Source: Verrucomicrobiales bacterium (lineage in GTDB: Bacteria > Verrucomicrobiota > Verrucomicrobiia > Methylacidiphilales > JAAUTS01). From it: DNA of 64,000 nt. Location of the stretch: positions 92,422 to 156,421 of the forward strand of contig JAIRPN010000010.1 in the NCBI GenBank assembly GCA_031256975.1, read 5' to 3'. A model generated the notes under the pieces. That model saw nothing but the letters and a program-made list of their open reading frames with translations. It did no database searches and was not told the origin of the DNA. The position numbers and the translations under genes were made by a program. Numbering within the stretch: the first letter of the stretch is position 1; the number at the start of each line of letters is the position of its first letter. Below, in pieces: positions 8,373 to 19,240 of the stretch.

Positions 8373-8770
8373 GTTTGAGTTGGGCTAAGATCAAAGGTTG
8401 GCTTGGATTATTGGGCATATTTGCCGCGGGTGTCCTGTTGGGGGCGACGCTCATGGTGGTTTGCTTCCCGCACCGTCCCGACGGTCCCAAACCGCCGCCG
8501 CCCCGCCCCGAGCAGATTGCCGAGAAGTTGACCAGCGAGCTCAATCTGACCGAGCTGCAGAAACAGCACGTCCTGGCGATTTTGCAGGCGACCAACCAGC
8601 AATTCCGCCAGCTTGGCGACCAGAAACGGCAGGAACGCATGGTGATTTTCGAGAAATCGCGCCAACTGATCCGTGCCGAGTTGAATCCCGACCAGCAGTT
8701 GAAATATGACGAGATGATGCGGCGTCTCAATGAACGCTGGAACCGCGATCATAAAGAACGGCGCGATTGA
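8369..8770 (+). CDS. Membrane-anchored Spy/CpxP-like (heavy-metal-sensor type) protein
   Basis: The 133-residue protein has an N-terminal membrane anchor (about residues 10-33), a proline-rich linker (PKPPPPRPEQ), and a helical periplasmic domain. That domain contains LTSELNLTELQKQHVLAILQ and RAELNPDQQLKYDEMMRRL, the repeated L-T/N-x-x-Q pattern of Spy/CpxP/CnrX-like proteins. Such proteins bind unfolded proteins or metal and restrain a sigma or two-component system. It overlaps the preceding gene as ATGA. A CnrX/CnrY-like arrangement, in which this protein senses and the other binds sigma, is a reasonable inference. No His/Met cluster for metal is evident. Confidence 0.7.
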   Translation: MSLSWAKIKGWLGLLGIFAAGVLLGATLMVVCFPHRPDGPKPPPPRPEQIAEKLTSELNLTELQKQHVLAILQATNQQFRQLGDQKRQERMVIFEKSRQLIRAELNPDQQLKYDEMMRRLNERWNRDHKERRD

Positions 8771-8835
8771 TTTCGCCGTTGGCGCCCGCCTATTTTTTGG
8801 TTGCCGTGGCAGGTGTTGTGTTTAGATTTCTTTCC

Positions 8836-10896
<2,061 letters not shown>

Positions 10897-11230
10897 GGCA
10901 GCGGCTTCTACAATTTCGCAGGCGGAGTGGAAGCAAAAAAACGCCGATATTGCCAAATTTTAATGAAATAAATTAGTTGACAGAGCGCTGAAAAATCCAG
11001 ATTTCAGCGCTTGATTACTTAGTTTACTGACACCATAAAAATTTTCACAACATGCTGGTGTTTAGCAGGTTAAATAGTATCATGAGGACTTATCTCCATG
11101 TTATTCACATTTGTATAAGTGCTTGAAAAATCGGTATATTACGATTGTGAAACTGTTAGGTGACAGAATTTGTTTCCAGTGTAAAAATTTCCCATAGGCA
11201 GGAAATTTATCCAAAGGTCTGGCTCTGATT
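10897..11230. other. Non-coding gap between thiC and the SDR gene
   Basis: These 334 bases contain the thiC hairpin at 10985-11010 and are otherwise AT-rich with no convincing reading frame. They must include the promoter of the SDR gene, but I see no clear -35/-10 pair. Unlike most gaps of this window it has no copy of the dispersed RTTAGCG motif. Confidence 0.5.
10985..11010 (+). terminator. Hairpin downstream of thiC
   Basis: GCGCTGAAA (10985-10993) pairs perfectly with TTTCAGCGC (11002-11010) around an eight-base loop, 88 bases after the thiC stop. No long T-run follows (TTGATTACTT), so it could be a weak terminator or a 3'-end stabilising stem. Confidence 0.55.
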
Positions 11231-11992
11231 ATGAAAATCGATCTGTCGGGAAAAATAGCGCTGGTGACCGGTGCGGCGGGAGAATTGGGACGCGTGATTG
11301 CGCTGACCTTGGCCGAATGCGGGGCGGATGTCGCGGTTCATTACCATGGCAATAAAAACGGCGCGGAATTGCTGCGCGACAAAATCCTGAAACTCGGGCG
11401 CAGGGCGATTATCGTGCAGGCGGACATTACCGAACAGGAATCCGTTAGCGCCATGCGCGACAGCGTGGAGCGCGAGCTGGGTGCTCCTGACATCATCGTC
11501 AACAACGCGGTGAGCCAATACCAATGGAAACATATTTTGGAGCAGGATCTTGCCGACTACGAGGACCAGTTCCGTTCCTGCGTGCTGCAAAACGTGCTGA
11601 TGGCGAAAACCTTTGTCCCGGCGATGATCAAAAAGAACTATGGCCGCGTGGTTGCCATCAACACTGAATGCGCCATGCAAAATTTTCCGACCCAGTCGGC
11701 CTATGTGGCGGGTAAACGCGGCATGGACGGCGTGCTGCGCATTCTGGCGAAGGAAGTCGGTGCCCATGGCATCACGGTCAACCAAGTGGCACCCGGCTGG
11801 ACCATCAGCGATCGCGACCGTGCCGCTAACAGCGAACGCCAGCCTGAATACGAAAAGCTCGTCCCGCTTGGCCGTCGTGGCACCGACCAGGACATTGCCA
11901 ATGCCGTGGCCTTTTTGGCCTCTGATTTAGCGTCGTTTATCTCGGGAGTTTATCTCCCCGTTAGCGGTGGCAGTGTGATGCCGGGGATTTAG
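11231..11992 (+). CDS. Short-chain dehydrogenase/reductase (SDR) family protein
   Basis: The 253-residue protein has the classical SDR layout: cofactor motif TGAAGELG (residues 14-21), NNAV (91-94) and the active-site YVAGK (Tyr158, Lys162). The C-terminal PVSGGSVMPGI is typical of FabG-like members. At the position of the catalytic Ser, 13 residues before Tyr, the sequence reads Thr145 (AINTECAMQ). The substrate cannot be predicted. The loop VHYHGNKNGAELL after the second strand suggests an NADP(H) preference as in FabG, but this is weak. The 3' end overlaps the convergent membrane-protein gene by four bases. Confidence 0.85.
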   Translation: MKIDLSGKIALVTGAAGELGRVIALTLAECGADVAVHYHGNKNGAELLRDKILKLGRRAIIVQADITEQESVSAMRDSVERELGAPDIIVNNAVSQYQWKHILEQDLADYEDQFRSCVLQNVLMAKTFVPAMIKKNYGRVVAINTECAMQNFPTQSAYVAGKRGMDGVLRILAKEVGAHGITVNQVAPGWTISDRDRAANSERQPEYEKLVPLGRRGTDQDIANAVAFLASDLASFISGVYLPVSGGSVMPGI

Positions 11993-12399
11993 GCGGTTTC
12001 TTGAAGCTGGGTCATAATGCTTATAAGAGGAGCTCCCAAGGAAAATATAATGATGATGCTCTGTAGTAGAAGCAAGCCAATGATGGCAGCGATAGCGAAT
12101 AAGGATTTTTTGTGATCCTTAACGGTGATGGCGCAAATAATTGCTGTTAGCGGCCATAAAACCGCTAGCCAGAACAAGACTGTTTTATAATCGATGACAA
12201 ATTGGGTTAAATAAGGCAGTGGTTTATTGCCGAGCATGTCATGGAAGATTGCCTCAAAATTACTAATGACATGGGCGATATAGATTCCAAACAAACTGAT
12301 TACTACTGTAAAAACCGCTGCGATTGAGCGTACACCTGTAGCAAGGCTGAGGATTTCTAATTGAATGTTGGAATTTGGTGTGGGGGTAGATTGATTCAT
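11989..12399 (-). CDS. Hypothetical membrane protein with three predicted helices
   Basis: The 136-residue product has three hydrophobic segments (about residues 23-45, 73-92 and 99-125) joined by short polar loops. I recognise no family. The gene is visibly AT-richer than its neighbours and ends inside the stop region of the SDR gene. It looks real because the hydrophobic segments are regular and the frame is complete, but no function can be assigned. Confidence 0.6.
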   Translation of the reverse strand: MNQSTPTPNSNIQLEILSLATGVRSIAAVFTVVISLFGIYIAHVISNFEAIFHDMLGNKPLPYLTQFVIDYKTVLFWLAVLWPLTAIICAITVKDHKKSLFAIAAIIGLLLLQSIIIIFSLGAPLISIMTQLQETA

Positions 12400-12455
12400 A
12401 ACAAAGCATTAACGCTAATAATAAAACCTGTCAAGTAGAGGGAATTTTCCCTGTA

Positions 12456-12809
12456 TTATCTGAGTGCGGCTTTCCATTCGTCTTCCTTGAAACCGACCAA
12501 GGCGATGTCCTTGCCGAGCAGGAAGGGGCGTTTGACCAGATTGCCGTTGGCGGCGAGGAGTTTGAGAGCTTCGGTTTCGTTGAGTTTGGGAAGTTTTTCC
12601 TTCATGTTTAGCGCCTTGTAATCGACGCCGCTGGTGTTGAAGAGTTTTTGCAGGTTGCCGTGATAGGAGGCGAGCATGGTCTTGAGTTCGGCGACGCTTG
12701 GCGGGGTTTCACGGATGTGGCGGATATCGGCGGTGATTTTGTTTTGTTCCAGCCATTTCAAGGCTTTGCGGCAGGTGTCACATTTGAGATAGACGTAAAT
12801 TTTCAGCAT
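12456..12809 (-). CDS. ArsC/Spx-family thioredoxin-fold protein (YffB-like)
   Basis: The 117-residue product has the ArsC-family N-terminus IYVYLKCDTCRKALKWLEQN with a CxxC pair (CDTC). It also has the helical insert DYKALNMKEKLP and the conserved NLVKRPFLLGKDIALVGFKEDEW, where the RPF/G pattern is characteristic. Members include arsenate reductases, Spx regulators and YffB-type glutathione-linked proteins. No arsenic genes are nearby, so a general thiol-reductase role is more likely than arsenate resistance. It is divergent from the beta-lactamase-like gene with only 21 bases between their starts. Confidence 0.82.
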   Translation of the reverse strand: MLKIYVYLKCDTCRKALKWLEQNKITADIRHIRETPPSVAELKTMLASYHGNLQKLFNTSGVDYKALNMKEKLPKLNETEALKLLAANGNLVKRPFLLGKDIALVGFKEDEWKAALR

Positions 12810-12830
12810 GGGAGAATGTTAGCATATTCC

Positions 12831-13631
12831 ATGAAACATATTTCAATTTTATTTTTAATTGGTTGGGTAACACTAACAGTAAATTTGTTTGCGGCAGAGA
12901 ATTGGGTGGTGCTGAAGACAGACGCTAGCGGCAAGACCGAGGTTGAAGGCAATGCTGTGTTGGCGGATCAAAAATTTACCCCGGCTTCGACGTTCAAGGT
13001 GATGATTGCCTGGGCGGCCTTGGAGGAGGGGTTGGTGACACCGAAGACGAAGCATTTGGTGAAGGATTCCTATGTTCCGGGAGCGCCGAGAGAGTTGGAT
13101 TTGCATGAGGCGTTGTATTTTTCAAGCAACGATTATTTCGACTGGTTGGGAAAGAAACTCGGGCGTGAGAAATTGGAGAAGTATATCGCCATTAGCGGCT
13201 ATGCAGGTGGGAAGCCACCGAAAGGATGGTTGGATAATATGGATTTGGTGGAGCGAGGCGGAACTATAACGATTACACCGCGGGAGAATCAGGAGTTTTT
13301 TTACAAATTACAGCAGGGACCTGATTGTTTCCAACAGAAAAAGCCGGTGTCGTCAGAGGCTGTCATGATGATGTTGCGAACGGTATTACGATGGCCAAAC
13401 GCTAATGCTGAGGCGATGCTTTGGGGGAAAACGGGAGCGGCGGGTGGTGCGGTGTGGTTTATTGGTTATGGGACGCGAGCCACGGAATCGGGAGTGAATT
13501 GGACGCAAGCGGTAACGGTTTTTGCCAAAGGCGGAGTGGAACTGCGTCCGATGATGATTGATAAATTTTATGCCGCGTATGGCAACAAATTTGATAAAAC
13601 TTGGCTGAAAGAGTATCCGTTTGAAAAATGA
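12831..13631 (+). CDS. Class D beta-lactamase/penicillin-binding-like serine enzyme
   Basis: The ATG at 12831 opens a signal peptide (MKHISILFLIGWVTLTVNLFA). The mature part has the serine motif STFK (Ser53, Lys56), SSN at 98-100, and KTG (200-202) followed by GGAVWFIGYGT, close to the class D pattern of KTG with WFVGY. The usual class D second motif SxV is replaced here by SxN, as in penicillin-binding proteins and class A enzymes, and I do not find the YGN motif. It may be a divergent OXA-like beta-lactamase or a small DD-peptidase. Resistance cannot be inferred from the sequence. Exported to the periplasm. Confidence 0.72.
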   Translation: MKHISILFLIGWVTLTVNLFAAENWVVLKTDASGKTEVEGNAVLADQKFTPASTFKVMIAWAALEEGLVTPKTKHLVKDSYVPGAPRELDLHEALYFSSNDYFDWLGKKLGREKLEKYIAISGYAGGKPPKGWLDNMDLVERGGTITITPRENQEFFYKLQQGPDCFQQKKPVSSEAVMMMLRTVLRWPNANAEAMLWGKTGAAGGAVWFIGYGTRATESGVNWTQAVTVFAKGGVELRPMMIDKFYAAYGNKFDKTWLKEYPFEK

Positions 13632-13640
13632 CGGTTAGCG

Positions 13641-14213
13641 TCAGTTATGGGAGGCTTTTTCCTTGGTGGAAAACTCATCCAGCATGTACTGCAATTCGTA
13701 ACGCAACTCCTCGCGCAGCACCTTGCCGGTGTAGCGGTTGACCAGATTCCAGCCGGGATCGATGACGAAGGTGCTGGGGATGGCGTCGATGCCGCCGAAT
13801 TGGTCGGCGAAATTATTTTCCTGGATCGAGATCGGGTAATTGATGCCGAGCTGCGTGGCGAATGATTTGATGTCGCTCAGGTTCTTGCTTTCCAGGCAGA
13901 TGCCGACGATGGCGATGCGGTCCTTGTCCTTGCCGAAGGATTCGCGGATTTGCACCAAGTCGGGAATCTCGCGTGCACAGGAGGGCGACCAGACTGCCCA
14001 GAAATTGATCACCACGATTTTTCCCTTCAAGCTGGCATGGTCGATGGTGTTGCCGTCGAGGTCCTGGATGCTGAATTCAGGAGCAGGTCGGGGAGCTTCG
14101 ATGCTGCGGGCCGGCGGGGCTTTGCTGGTCGAGCAAGAGACGCCCAAAGCAAGCGCCAGGGCGCAGGCGAGGACGGCAATCGGTCTGTGGGTCAAGAACG
14201 TCATATAACGCAA
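13641..14213 (-). CDS. TlpA-like thioredoxin-fold lipoprotein with a single active-site Cys
   Basis: The 190-residue product has an N-terminal signal ending in a lipoprotein-like LGVSC (Cys27) and a proline-rich linker. A TlpA/ResA/AhpC-type thioredoxin domain follows (about residues 45-180): [30 protein letters not shown], then SPSC, and later the cis-Pro loop AIPSTFVID. In TlpA/ResA the motif is WCxxC. Here it is WSPSC, so the first Cys is Ser and only Cys79 remains. That points to a peroxiredoxin-like or mixed-disulfide function rather than a dithiol reductase. It converges on the beta-lactamase-like gene. Confidence 0.8.
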   Translation of the reverse strand: MRYMTFLTHRPIAVLACALALALGVSCSTSKAPPARSIEAPRPAPEFSIQDLDGNTIDHASLKGKIVVINFWAVWSPSCAREIPDLVQIRESFGKDKDRIAIVGICLESKNLSDIKSFATQLGINYPISIQENNFADQFGGIDAIPSTFVIDPGWNLVNRYTGKVLREELRYELQYMLDEFSTKEKASHN

Positions 14214-14329
14214 GCCAGATAGGGAAACAGATTTCGCCGGGCATTAAAAGCAAGAAGTTTAAGGTATACGAAACATTTATGGCCGGAATTGTCTCTTGCC
14301 TGATGGCGGTTTTTTGCTGGAATATCCGG

Positions 14330-16048
14330 ATGGCCAAGAAATCATCCAGCAAAAGCACAGGTTCCCTTCATCAGCAATTTTCCGGACAACTGGTCCATCC
14401 GGTCGAGCGTTCCGCCAGCCGGGCGATGTTGCACGCGGTCGGCTTCAAGACCGAGGATTTTGACAAGAACCAGATCGGCATCGCCTCGACCTGGAGCATG
14501 GTGACGCCCTGTAACATGCACATCGACAAACTGGCGGTGGACGCCTGCCGCGGGGTGGACGCTAACGGCGGAAAAGGCATCATTTTCAACACCATCACCA
14601 TTAGCGACGGTATCTCAATGGGCACCGAGGGAATGAAATACTCGCTGGTGTCGCGTGAAGTGATTGCGGATTCGATCGAAACCGTGGTCGGTTGTGAAAT
14701 GCTCGACGGCGTGGTGGCCATTGGCGGTTGTGACAAGAACATGCCCGGCTGCATCATGGCGATTGCCCGTTTGAACCGCCCGGCGGTGTTCGTGTACGGC
14801 GGCACCATCCGACCCGGCTGCCATAAGGGCAAGAATGTGGACATCGTTTCGGTGTTCGAGGCGGTTGGCGCGCACGCCAACGGCAGGATCGACCGCAACG
14901 AATTGAGCGCGATCGAGCAATGCGCCATTCCCGGTGCGGGTTCCTGCGGTGGCATGTACACCGCCAATACGATGGCCTCGGCGATTGAAGCCTTGGGAAT
15001 GAGCCTGCCGAACAGCTCGGCGCAGGACGCGGTTTCCGACGACAAGAAGAAGGATTGTTACGAGGCCGGTGTCGCGGTGTTAAGCCTGATCAAGCAGGGC
15101 ATCCGTCCGCTGGACATCATGACCAAGAAGGCTTTCGAGAATGCGATCACCGTGGTGATGGCGCTCGGCGGTTCGACCAACTCGGTGTTGCACCTGTTGG
15201 CGATGGCCCATGCCTGCAAAGTGAAGTTGAGCATCGATGATTTCACCCGCATCGGCAAACGCACCCCGGTGTTGGCGGATCTGAAACCCTCGGGCCGCTT
15301 CCTGGTGTCGGAGCTGGTTGCCATTGGCGGTCTGACGCCGTTGATGAAGCTATTGCTCGACGCGGGTTTATTGCACGGTGACTGCCTGACCGTGACCGGC
15401 AAGACCGTGGCGGAAAACCTGAAGAATGTGAAACCCTATCCGGCCGGACAGGAAATCATCCGTCCCTTGTCGAATCCGATCAAGAAGGACGGCCACTTGG
15501 TGGTCTTGTACGGCAACCTTGCGCCGAAGGGCGGCGTGGCGAAGATCAGCGGTCACGAAGGTTTGCGCTTCGAGGGCAAAGCCAAGGTGTACAATTCCGA
15601 GCCGCTGGCGATGGATGCGATCTTGAACGGCAAGATCAAGAAGGGTGACGTGATCGTCATCCGTTACGAAGGACCGAAGGGCGGCCCCGGCATGCGTGAA
15701 ATGTTGTCGCCGACCTCGGCCATCATGGGCCTTGGACTTGGCAATGACGTGGCGTTGATCACCGATGGCCGTTTCTCCGGCGGCACGCATGGTTTTGTGG
15801 TGGGACACATCACGCCTGAAGCACATGTTGGCGGCCCGATTGCCTTGATCAAGAACGGCGACAAGATCGTAATCGACGCGGAAAGCCGCCAGATCAACGT
15901 GGTGGTTAGCGCCGCTGAGTTGAAGAAGCGCGCCAAGGCCTGGAAGCAACCCAAGCCAAACTATACCCGCGGCGTGCTGGCAAAATACGCCTATCTCGCC
16001 AACTCCGCCTCCGAAGGTGCGACCACGGATGCGAATCTGAAGTTGTAA
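14330..16048 (+). CDS. ilvD: Dihydroxy-acid dehydratase
   Basis: IlvD dehydrates dihydroxy acids to the keto acids of valine, isoleucine and leucine synthesis. The product is about 572 residues from the ATG at 14330, the usual length; an upstream ATG at 14279 would add an odd hydrophobic leader. Family segments include [66 protein letters not shown], and [25 protein letters not shown]. The three cluster cysteines are visible in TPCN, CDKN and GSCG. The partner genes ilvH-ilvC lie 26 kb away, so the pathway is scattered. Confidence 0.96.
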   Translation: MAKKSSSKSTGSLHQQFSGQLVHPVERSASRAMLHAVGFKTEDFDKNQIGIASTWSMVTPCNMHIDKLAVDACRGVDANGGKGIIFNTITISDGISMGTEGMKYSLVSREVIADSIETVVGCEMLDGVVAIGGCDKNMPGCIMAIARLNRPAVFVYGGTIRPGCHKGKNVDIVSVFEAVGAHANGRIDRNELSAIEQCAIPGAGSCGGMYTANTMASAIEALGMSLPNSSAQDAVSDDKKKDCYEAGVAVLSLIKQGIRPLDIMTKKAFENAITVVMALGGSTNSVLHLLAMAHACKVKLSIDDFTRIGKRTPVLADLKPSGRFLVSELVAIGGLTPLMKLLLDAGLLHGDCLTVTGKTVAENLKNVKPYPAGQEIIRPLSNPIKKDGHLVVLYGNLAPKGGVAKISGHEGLRFEGKAKVYNSEPLAMDAILNGKIKKGDVIVIRYEGPKGGPGMREMLSPTSAIMGLGLGNDVALITDGRFSGGTHGFVVGHITPEAHVGGPIALIKNGDKIVIDAESRQINVVVSAAELKKRAKAWKQPKPNYTRGVLAKYAYLANSASEGATTDANLKL

Positions 16049-16056
16049 TTTTTTCG

Positions 16057-16088
16057 ACCCGTTAACCGCCAGATCACGGTTAGCGGGT
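16057..16088 (+). terminator. Terminator hairpin of ilvD containing an RTTAGCG arm
   Basis: ACCCGTTAACCG (16057-16068) pairs with CGGTTAGCGGGT (16077-16088) over 12 positions with one G-U, around an eight-base loop. TTTCC follows. The 3' arm is a copy of the dispersed motif and the 5' arm a one-base variant of its complement. Confidence 0.65.
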
Positions 16089-16101
16089 TTCCGAGATTTT
16101 C

Positions 16102-16776
16102 ATGAAACCGAAATGGCAGCAATACTTGGTGCTGACGCTGTGCATTGTCGTGGTGCTCTATGCCGTTACTTGGGCGTTTCGTTCCTGCGTACGCAGCGTG
16201 GCGGAAGCGCCAAAGCTCGCCGTTAGCGGCGTCAGCAAGGAAACGGTTAGCGCTTTGCAGGGAGTCTCGGACGTATTCGTCAAAGTCTTCAACCTGCGGC
16301 CGCAAATCCATGTTGCCGAGCAGATCATCCAAGCCCAAAGTTCTCCGGTGGCGGAATTTGCCGTGGTGCAGCAGGACATGAGCAATCATTACGAGTGGCA
16401 TCATAAATGGCTGGGCAGCGAAAAGAGCATTGTGATTGAGGGGATATTTCGCGCCAAGGCTGGGTTTGATTTGCAACAACCCTTCATCATCAAGCCGGGC
16501 GCTAATGGCGGGATCAGTGTGGAATTGCCTCCTGCCAAGATTTTGTCCGTCGAGCAGCAGGGGCAGCTTACGTTTCAGGATGCGGATGGATTCTGGAATA
16601 AACTTAGTTCTGAAGACCGGCAGCACGCCATCAACGAATTCCTGCTCTCTGCCAAACAAAAAGCCGTCGAGAGCGGCTTGATTACCCAAGCCGAGCAGCA
16701 GACCGAGGCTCGCATCCAGCAATTGGTGCAACGCAACGGCCGGCCGCTAATGCTGAAGTTTCGGGGTACTGATTAG
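16102..16776 (+). CDS. Membrane-anchored protein of unknown function
   Basis: The 224-residue product has one N-terminal membrane helix (about residues 8-26, YLVLTLCIVVVLYAVTWAF) and an extracytoplasmic mixed alpha/beta domain. A strand-rich core (SIVIEGIFRAKAGFDL, then GGISVELPPAKILSVEQQ) is followed by a long helix with Gln/Glu-rich QAEQQTEARIQQLV. The pattern recalls DUF4230-like anchored proteins, but I am not certain of the family. It follows the ilvD terminator by 14 bases and appears monocistronic. Four dispersed-motif copies lie inside it. Confidence 0.65.
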   Translation: MKPKWQQYLVLTLCIVVVLYAVTWAFRSCVRSVAEAPKLAVSGVSKETVSALQGVSDVFVKVFNLRPQIHVAEQIIQAQSSPVAEFAVVQQDMSNHYEWHHKWLGSEKSIVIEGIFRAKAGFDLQQPFIIKPGANGGISVELPPAKILSVEQQGQLTFQDADGFWNKLSSEDRQHAINEFLLSAKQKAVESGLITQAEQQTEARIQQLVQRNGRPLMLKFRGTD

Positions 16777-16812
16777 CAAGGTAACACAGACAAGAATGTC
16801 TGTGTTACCTTG
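16777..16812. terminator. Perfect 16-bp bidirectional hairpin between convergent genes
   Basis: CAAGGTAACACAGACA (16777-16792) and TGTCTGTGTTACCTTG (16797-16812) are exact reverse complements with a four-base AGAA loop. It fills the gap between the stop codons of two convergent genes (16776 and 16829). No strong T-run follows on either side, so it may act as a bidirectional terminator or as a stabilising stem. Confidence 0.65.
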
Positions 16813-16828
16813 TGTTCCGAATATTGTC

Positions 16829-19177
16829 TTACTTTAAGGTGACGTTTACGGTATGCGTCTTGCCGTCGCCGAATGGCGTGATTAGCGTTCCAGCAACGAC
16901 TTTCCCATCCACGCTGATCTCTGCAACTTTGCCGGGACCGCCGCTAATGGTGATGTCGTAAATATCGCCGCGAAAATGGCGGGTGACACTGACCTTGTTC
17001 CAACCGTCCGGCAGGCGCGGGTCGATGCGCAGGCCGTCGTATTCGGCGCGGACGCCGAGTATCCATTCCAGACAGGTCATGTAAACCCATGCGGCGGAGC
17101 CGGTACGCCAGCCGGAAAGAAACAGGTTGCGCTGTTTGCGACGATCAACATTCGGTCCGATGTAGTAATTCGGAATGACGAAGGGTTCGGTGTCGCCGTT
17201 CGGTTTGTTGGCGGTGTCCGGCAGAATATTGCGCAAAGCCTCCCAAGCCTGCTGGCCACGACCTGCCACAGCGAGAGCATGGATCCAGAAGCAATTGCCA
17301 TGGACGTAAACGCTGCCGTTTTCATAGAAACCGGGGCTCATCGCGGTCATCTGGCCGATGCGTGGGCGCAGGGCGGTGTAAGGAGGGTAATTGAGAATCA
17401 TGCCGTAACCGGTGTTGAGCTGGCTGTTGGCGTGCTGCAAGGCAGAATCGAGCCGTTCGCCCTTGGCGACGCCGCTAATGACGGCCCAGCTTTGCGGATT
17501 CATGAAAATTTTGCCTTCACCATTATCACTAGGCGGCGGGTTGTGGGTGCCGACCGGAATACCGTCATCATCAAAGGCGCGCAGATACCAATCTCCATCC
17601 CAAGCCTGGCTTTCGATGGCGTTATTGAGTTTGATGGCTTCGGTGGCCATTTCGTCGGCAAGGGCTTGACCGCCGAGTCTGGCTGCCAATGACGAAAGCA
17701 GGTCGCAGCCCCATTTGACCTGCATGGAAAGCATTACGGATTCGCCACGGCCCTTGGCGCCGACGCCGTTCATGGTGTCGCACCAGTCGCCGTAGTGAAT
17801 TTTGCTCAGGCCGTGGGCGCCGAGATCGCCGAGCAGGTGGCGTTGGGCCAAGACAACGTGTTCCCAAGCCGTGGCGGAACCGGCAGGCGGTCCGGCGGGA
17901 TTTTGCGGATCGAGGAAAGTGACTTGTTCCTCAAGGATGGAGTAATCAGCGGTCTCCGCGAGGTACATGGACAAGGCCATGATCATCCAACTCGGGCTGT
18001 CGGCGTAATCCTGAATGTCGAGAATGCCGTGCGGCAGTCGCCAGGCGCGAATGCATTTGCCGGAAGGATATTGTTTGGAAAAGGTTTCGAGAATGCAGGA
18101 ACGGGCCTTGGCCGGATCGGTGAGGCGATGGCCGAAGCTGTCTTGCAAAATGTCGCGGAAACCGCGGCCAATCACACGACCCCAACGGGCGACGAAAGCC
18201 AGTTGGTGTTTGAGCCAGACGTTCATCCAGCGGTCGAATTGTTCGTCGCCGGTTTTGATCTGGCTGCGCTGGCAAATCTGTTCGGAGTTGGCCTTTAGCG
18301 TCTGGAAATGTTGTTCCGGTGCACCCTTGTCGAGGTAACGGGGGATGAGGTCCTTGGCTTCATCGGTATTGGAGATTACTGCTACCAAGCAGTTGAAGCT
18401 GACAGATTCACCCGGCGCAAGCTGGAAGGAATGTTTGAGTGAGGCGCCGAGCCATTCGGTTCCGGCGACCGGATTATGCACGTCGCCGCGTTCCACGGCG
18501 AGCGGGCGGTGGTAATCACGATAAGGGCCGAGGAATTCGTCGCGGCTGACTGTGGCGCTAACGACCGGAGCGTCGGACGCTAACAGCGCCTTGAAGGTAT
18601 CGGGGAATTTGACGCAGGAATTGATACCGAACACGCAGCCCAGTTCCGCATCGTAACGGCCACCCAGCACGGCGATGAAATCCATCAGGGTGCTGCCGCC
18701 GGTCAGATGCATTTCAAGATAAGGGAAAACGCTGATTTTGCGCGGGCGCTGGCTGCGGTTGGTGATGGTTAGCGTCCAGATTTCACAAGGATCCTGGGTC
18801 TGCGGCACAAACACTCGCCAGGAGGCGGCGATGTCGTGGAATTTTGATTCGTTGATCTGGTAACCGAGGCCGACACGGCAGCGCCAGTCTTGCATTTTCG
18901 GGAAAGACGGAGCACCGGTTAGCGACCAGTAATCGCCGCTATCCTCATCACGCAGGTAGACGTAACGCGGGCCGCCGTTGCCATCCTTGTCCTCGGTGAC
19001 GTTGGTGCGCAGGCCTTCGCTGCGCGGTTGGTAAAAGCTGGCGCCGGTACCCAACTGGGTCAGATTAACCTGGTAGACATCGTTGACCAGATAGTTATGC
19101 CAAGGGCGGGGAGTCTGCGGGTTGGTAATGATGTATTCCTTGCCGTCCTGGGAGAAATGACCGTGCGTGTTGCTCAT
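16829..19177 (-). CDS. GH94-family glycoside phosphorylase (cellobiose phosphorylase-like)
   Basis: GH94 enzymes split beta-glucosides with phosphate to give a sugar 1-phosphate. The 782-residue product starts with MSNTHGHFSQDGKEYIITNP and shows the family features: RPWHNYLVNDVYQVNLTQLGTG, YVYLRDEDSGDYWS, GRGFRDILQDSFG, and the catalytic region HYGDWCDTMNGVGAKGRGESVMLS, where the Asp of GDWxD is the predicted proton donor. The canonical Asn of DWND is Cys here. The ATG at 19177 was chosen over an upstream in-frame start that adds 14 residues. The protein has no signal peptide and is therefore cytoplasmic, probably salvaging oligosaccharides. Cellobiose, cellodextrin and chitobiose members cannot be separated by eye. 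Confidence 0.85.
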   Translation of the reverse strand: MSNTHGHFSQDGKEYIITNPQTPRPWHNYLVNDVYQVNLTQLGTGASFYQPRSEGLRTNVTEDKDGNGGPRYVYLRDEDSGDYWSLTGAPSFPKMQDWRCRVGLGYQINESKFHDIAASWRVFVPQTQDPCEIWTLTITNRSQRPRKISVFPYLEMHLTGGSTLMDFIAVLGGRYDAELGCVFGINSCVKFPDTFKALLASDAPVVSATVSRDEFLGPYRDYHRPLAVERGDVHNPVAGTEWLGASLKHSFQLAPGESVSFNCLVAVISNTDEAKDLIPRYLDKGAPEQHFQTLKANSEQICQRSQIKTGDEQFDRWMNVWLKHQLAFVARWGRVIGRGFRDILQDSFGHRLTDPAKARSCILETFSKQYPSGKCIRAWRLPHGILDIQDYADSPSWMIMALSMYLAETADYSILEEQVTFLDPQNPAGPPAGSATAWEHVVLAQRHLLGDLGAHGLSKIHYGDWCDTMNGVGAKGRGESVMLSMQVKWGCDLLSSLAARLGGQALADEMATEAIKLNNAIESQAWDGDWYLRAFDDDGIPVGTHNPPPSDNGEGKIFMNPQSWAVISGVAKGERLDSALQHANSQLNTGYGMILNYPPYTALRPRIGQMTAMSPGFYENGSVYVHGNCFWIHALAVAGRGQQAWEALRNILPDTANKPNGDTEPFVIPNYYIGPNVDRRKQRNLFLSGWRTGSAAWVYMTCLEWILGVRAEYDGLRIDPRLPDGWNKVSVTRHFRGDIYDITISGGPGKVAEISVDGKVVAGTLITPFGDGKTHTVNVTLK

Positions 19178-19240
19178 AGTGCTTGGAAGCAGATTTATCC
19201 ACCGGGCAAGGCAAGTCAAGGGGATTTCGCCATTAGCGCC

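Noticed and set aside
10976..10990. TTGACA-like sequence downstream of thiC as a promoter
   Set aside because: It runs straight into the thiC hairpin and has no -10 at the right distance.
19192..19200. TTATCCACC as a DnaA box
   Set aside because: A single imperfect match with no other boxes, AT-rich unwinding region or dnaA/dnaN genes near it. No origin is supported.
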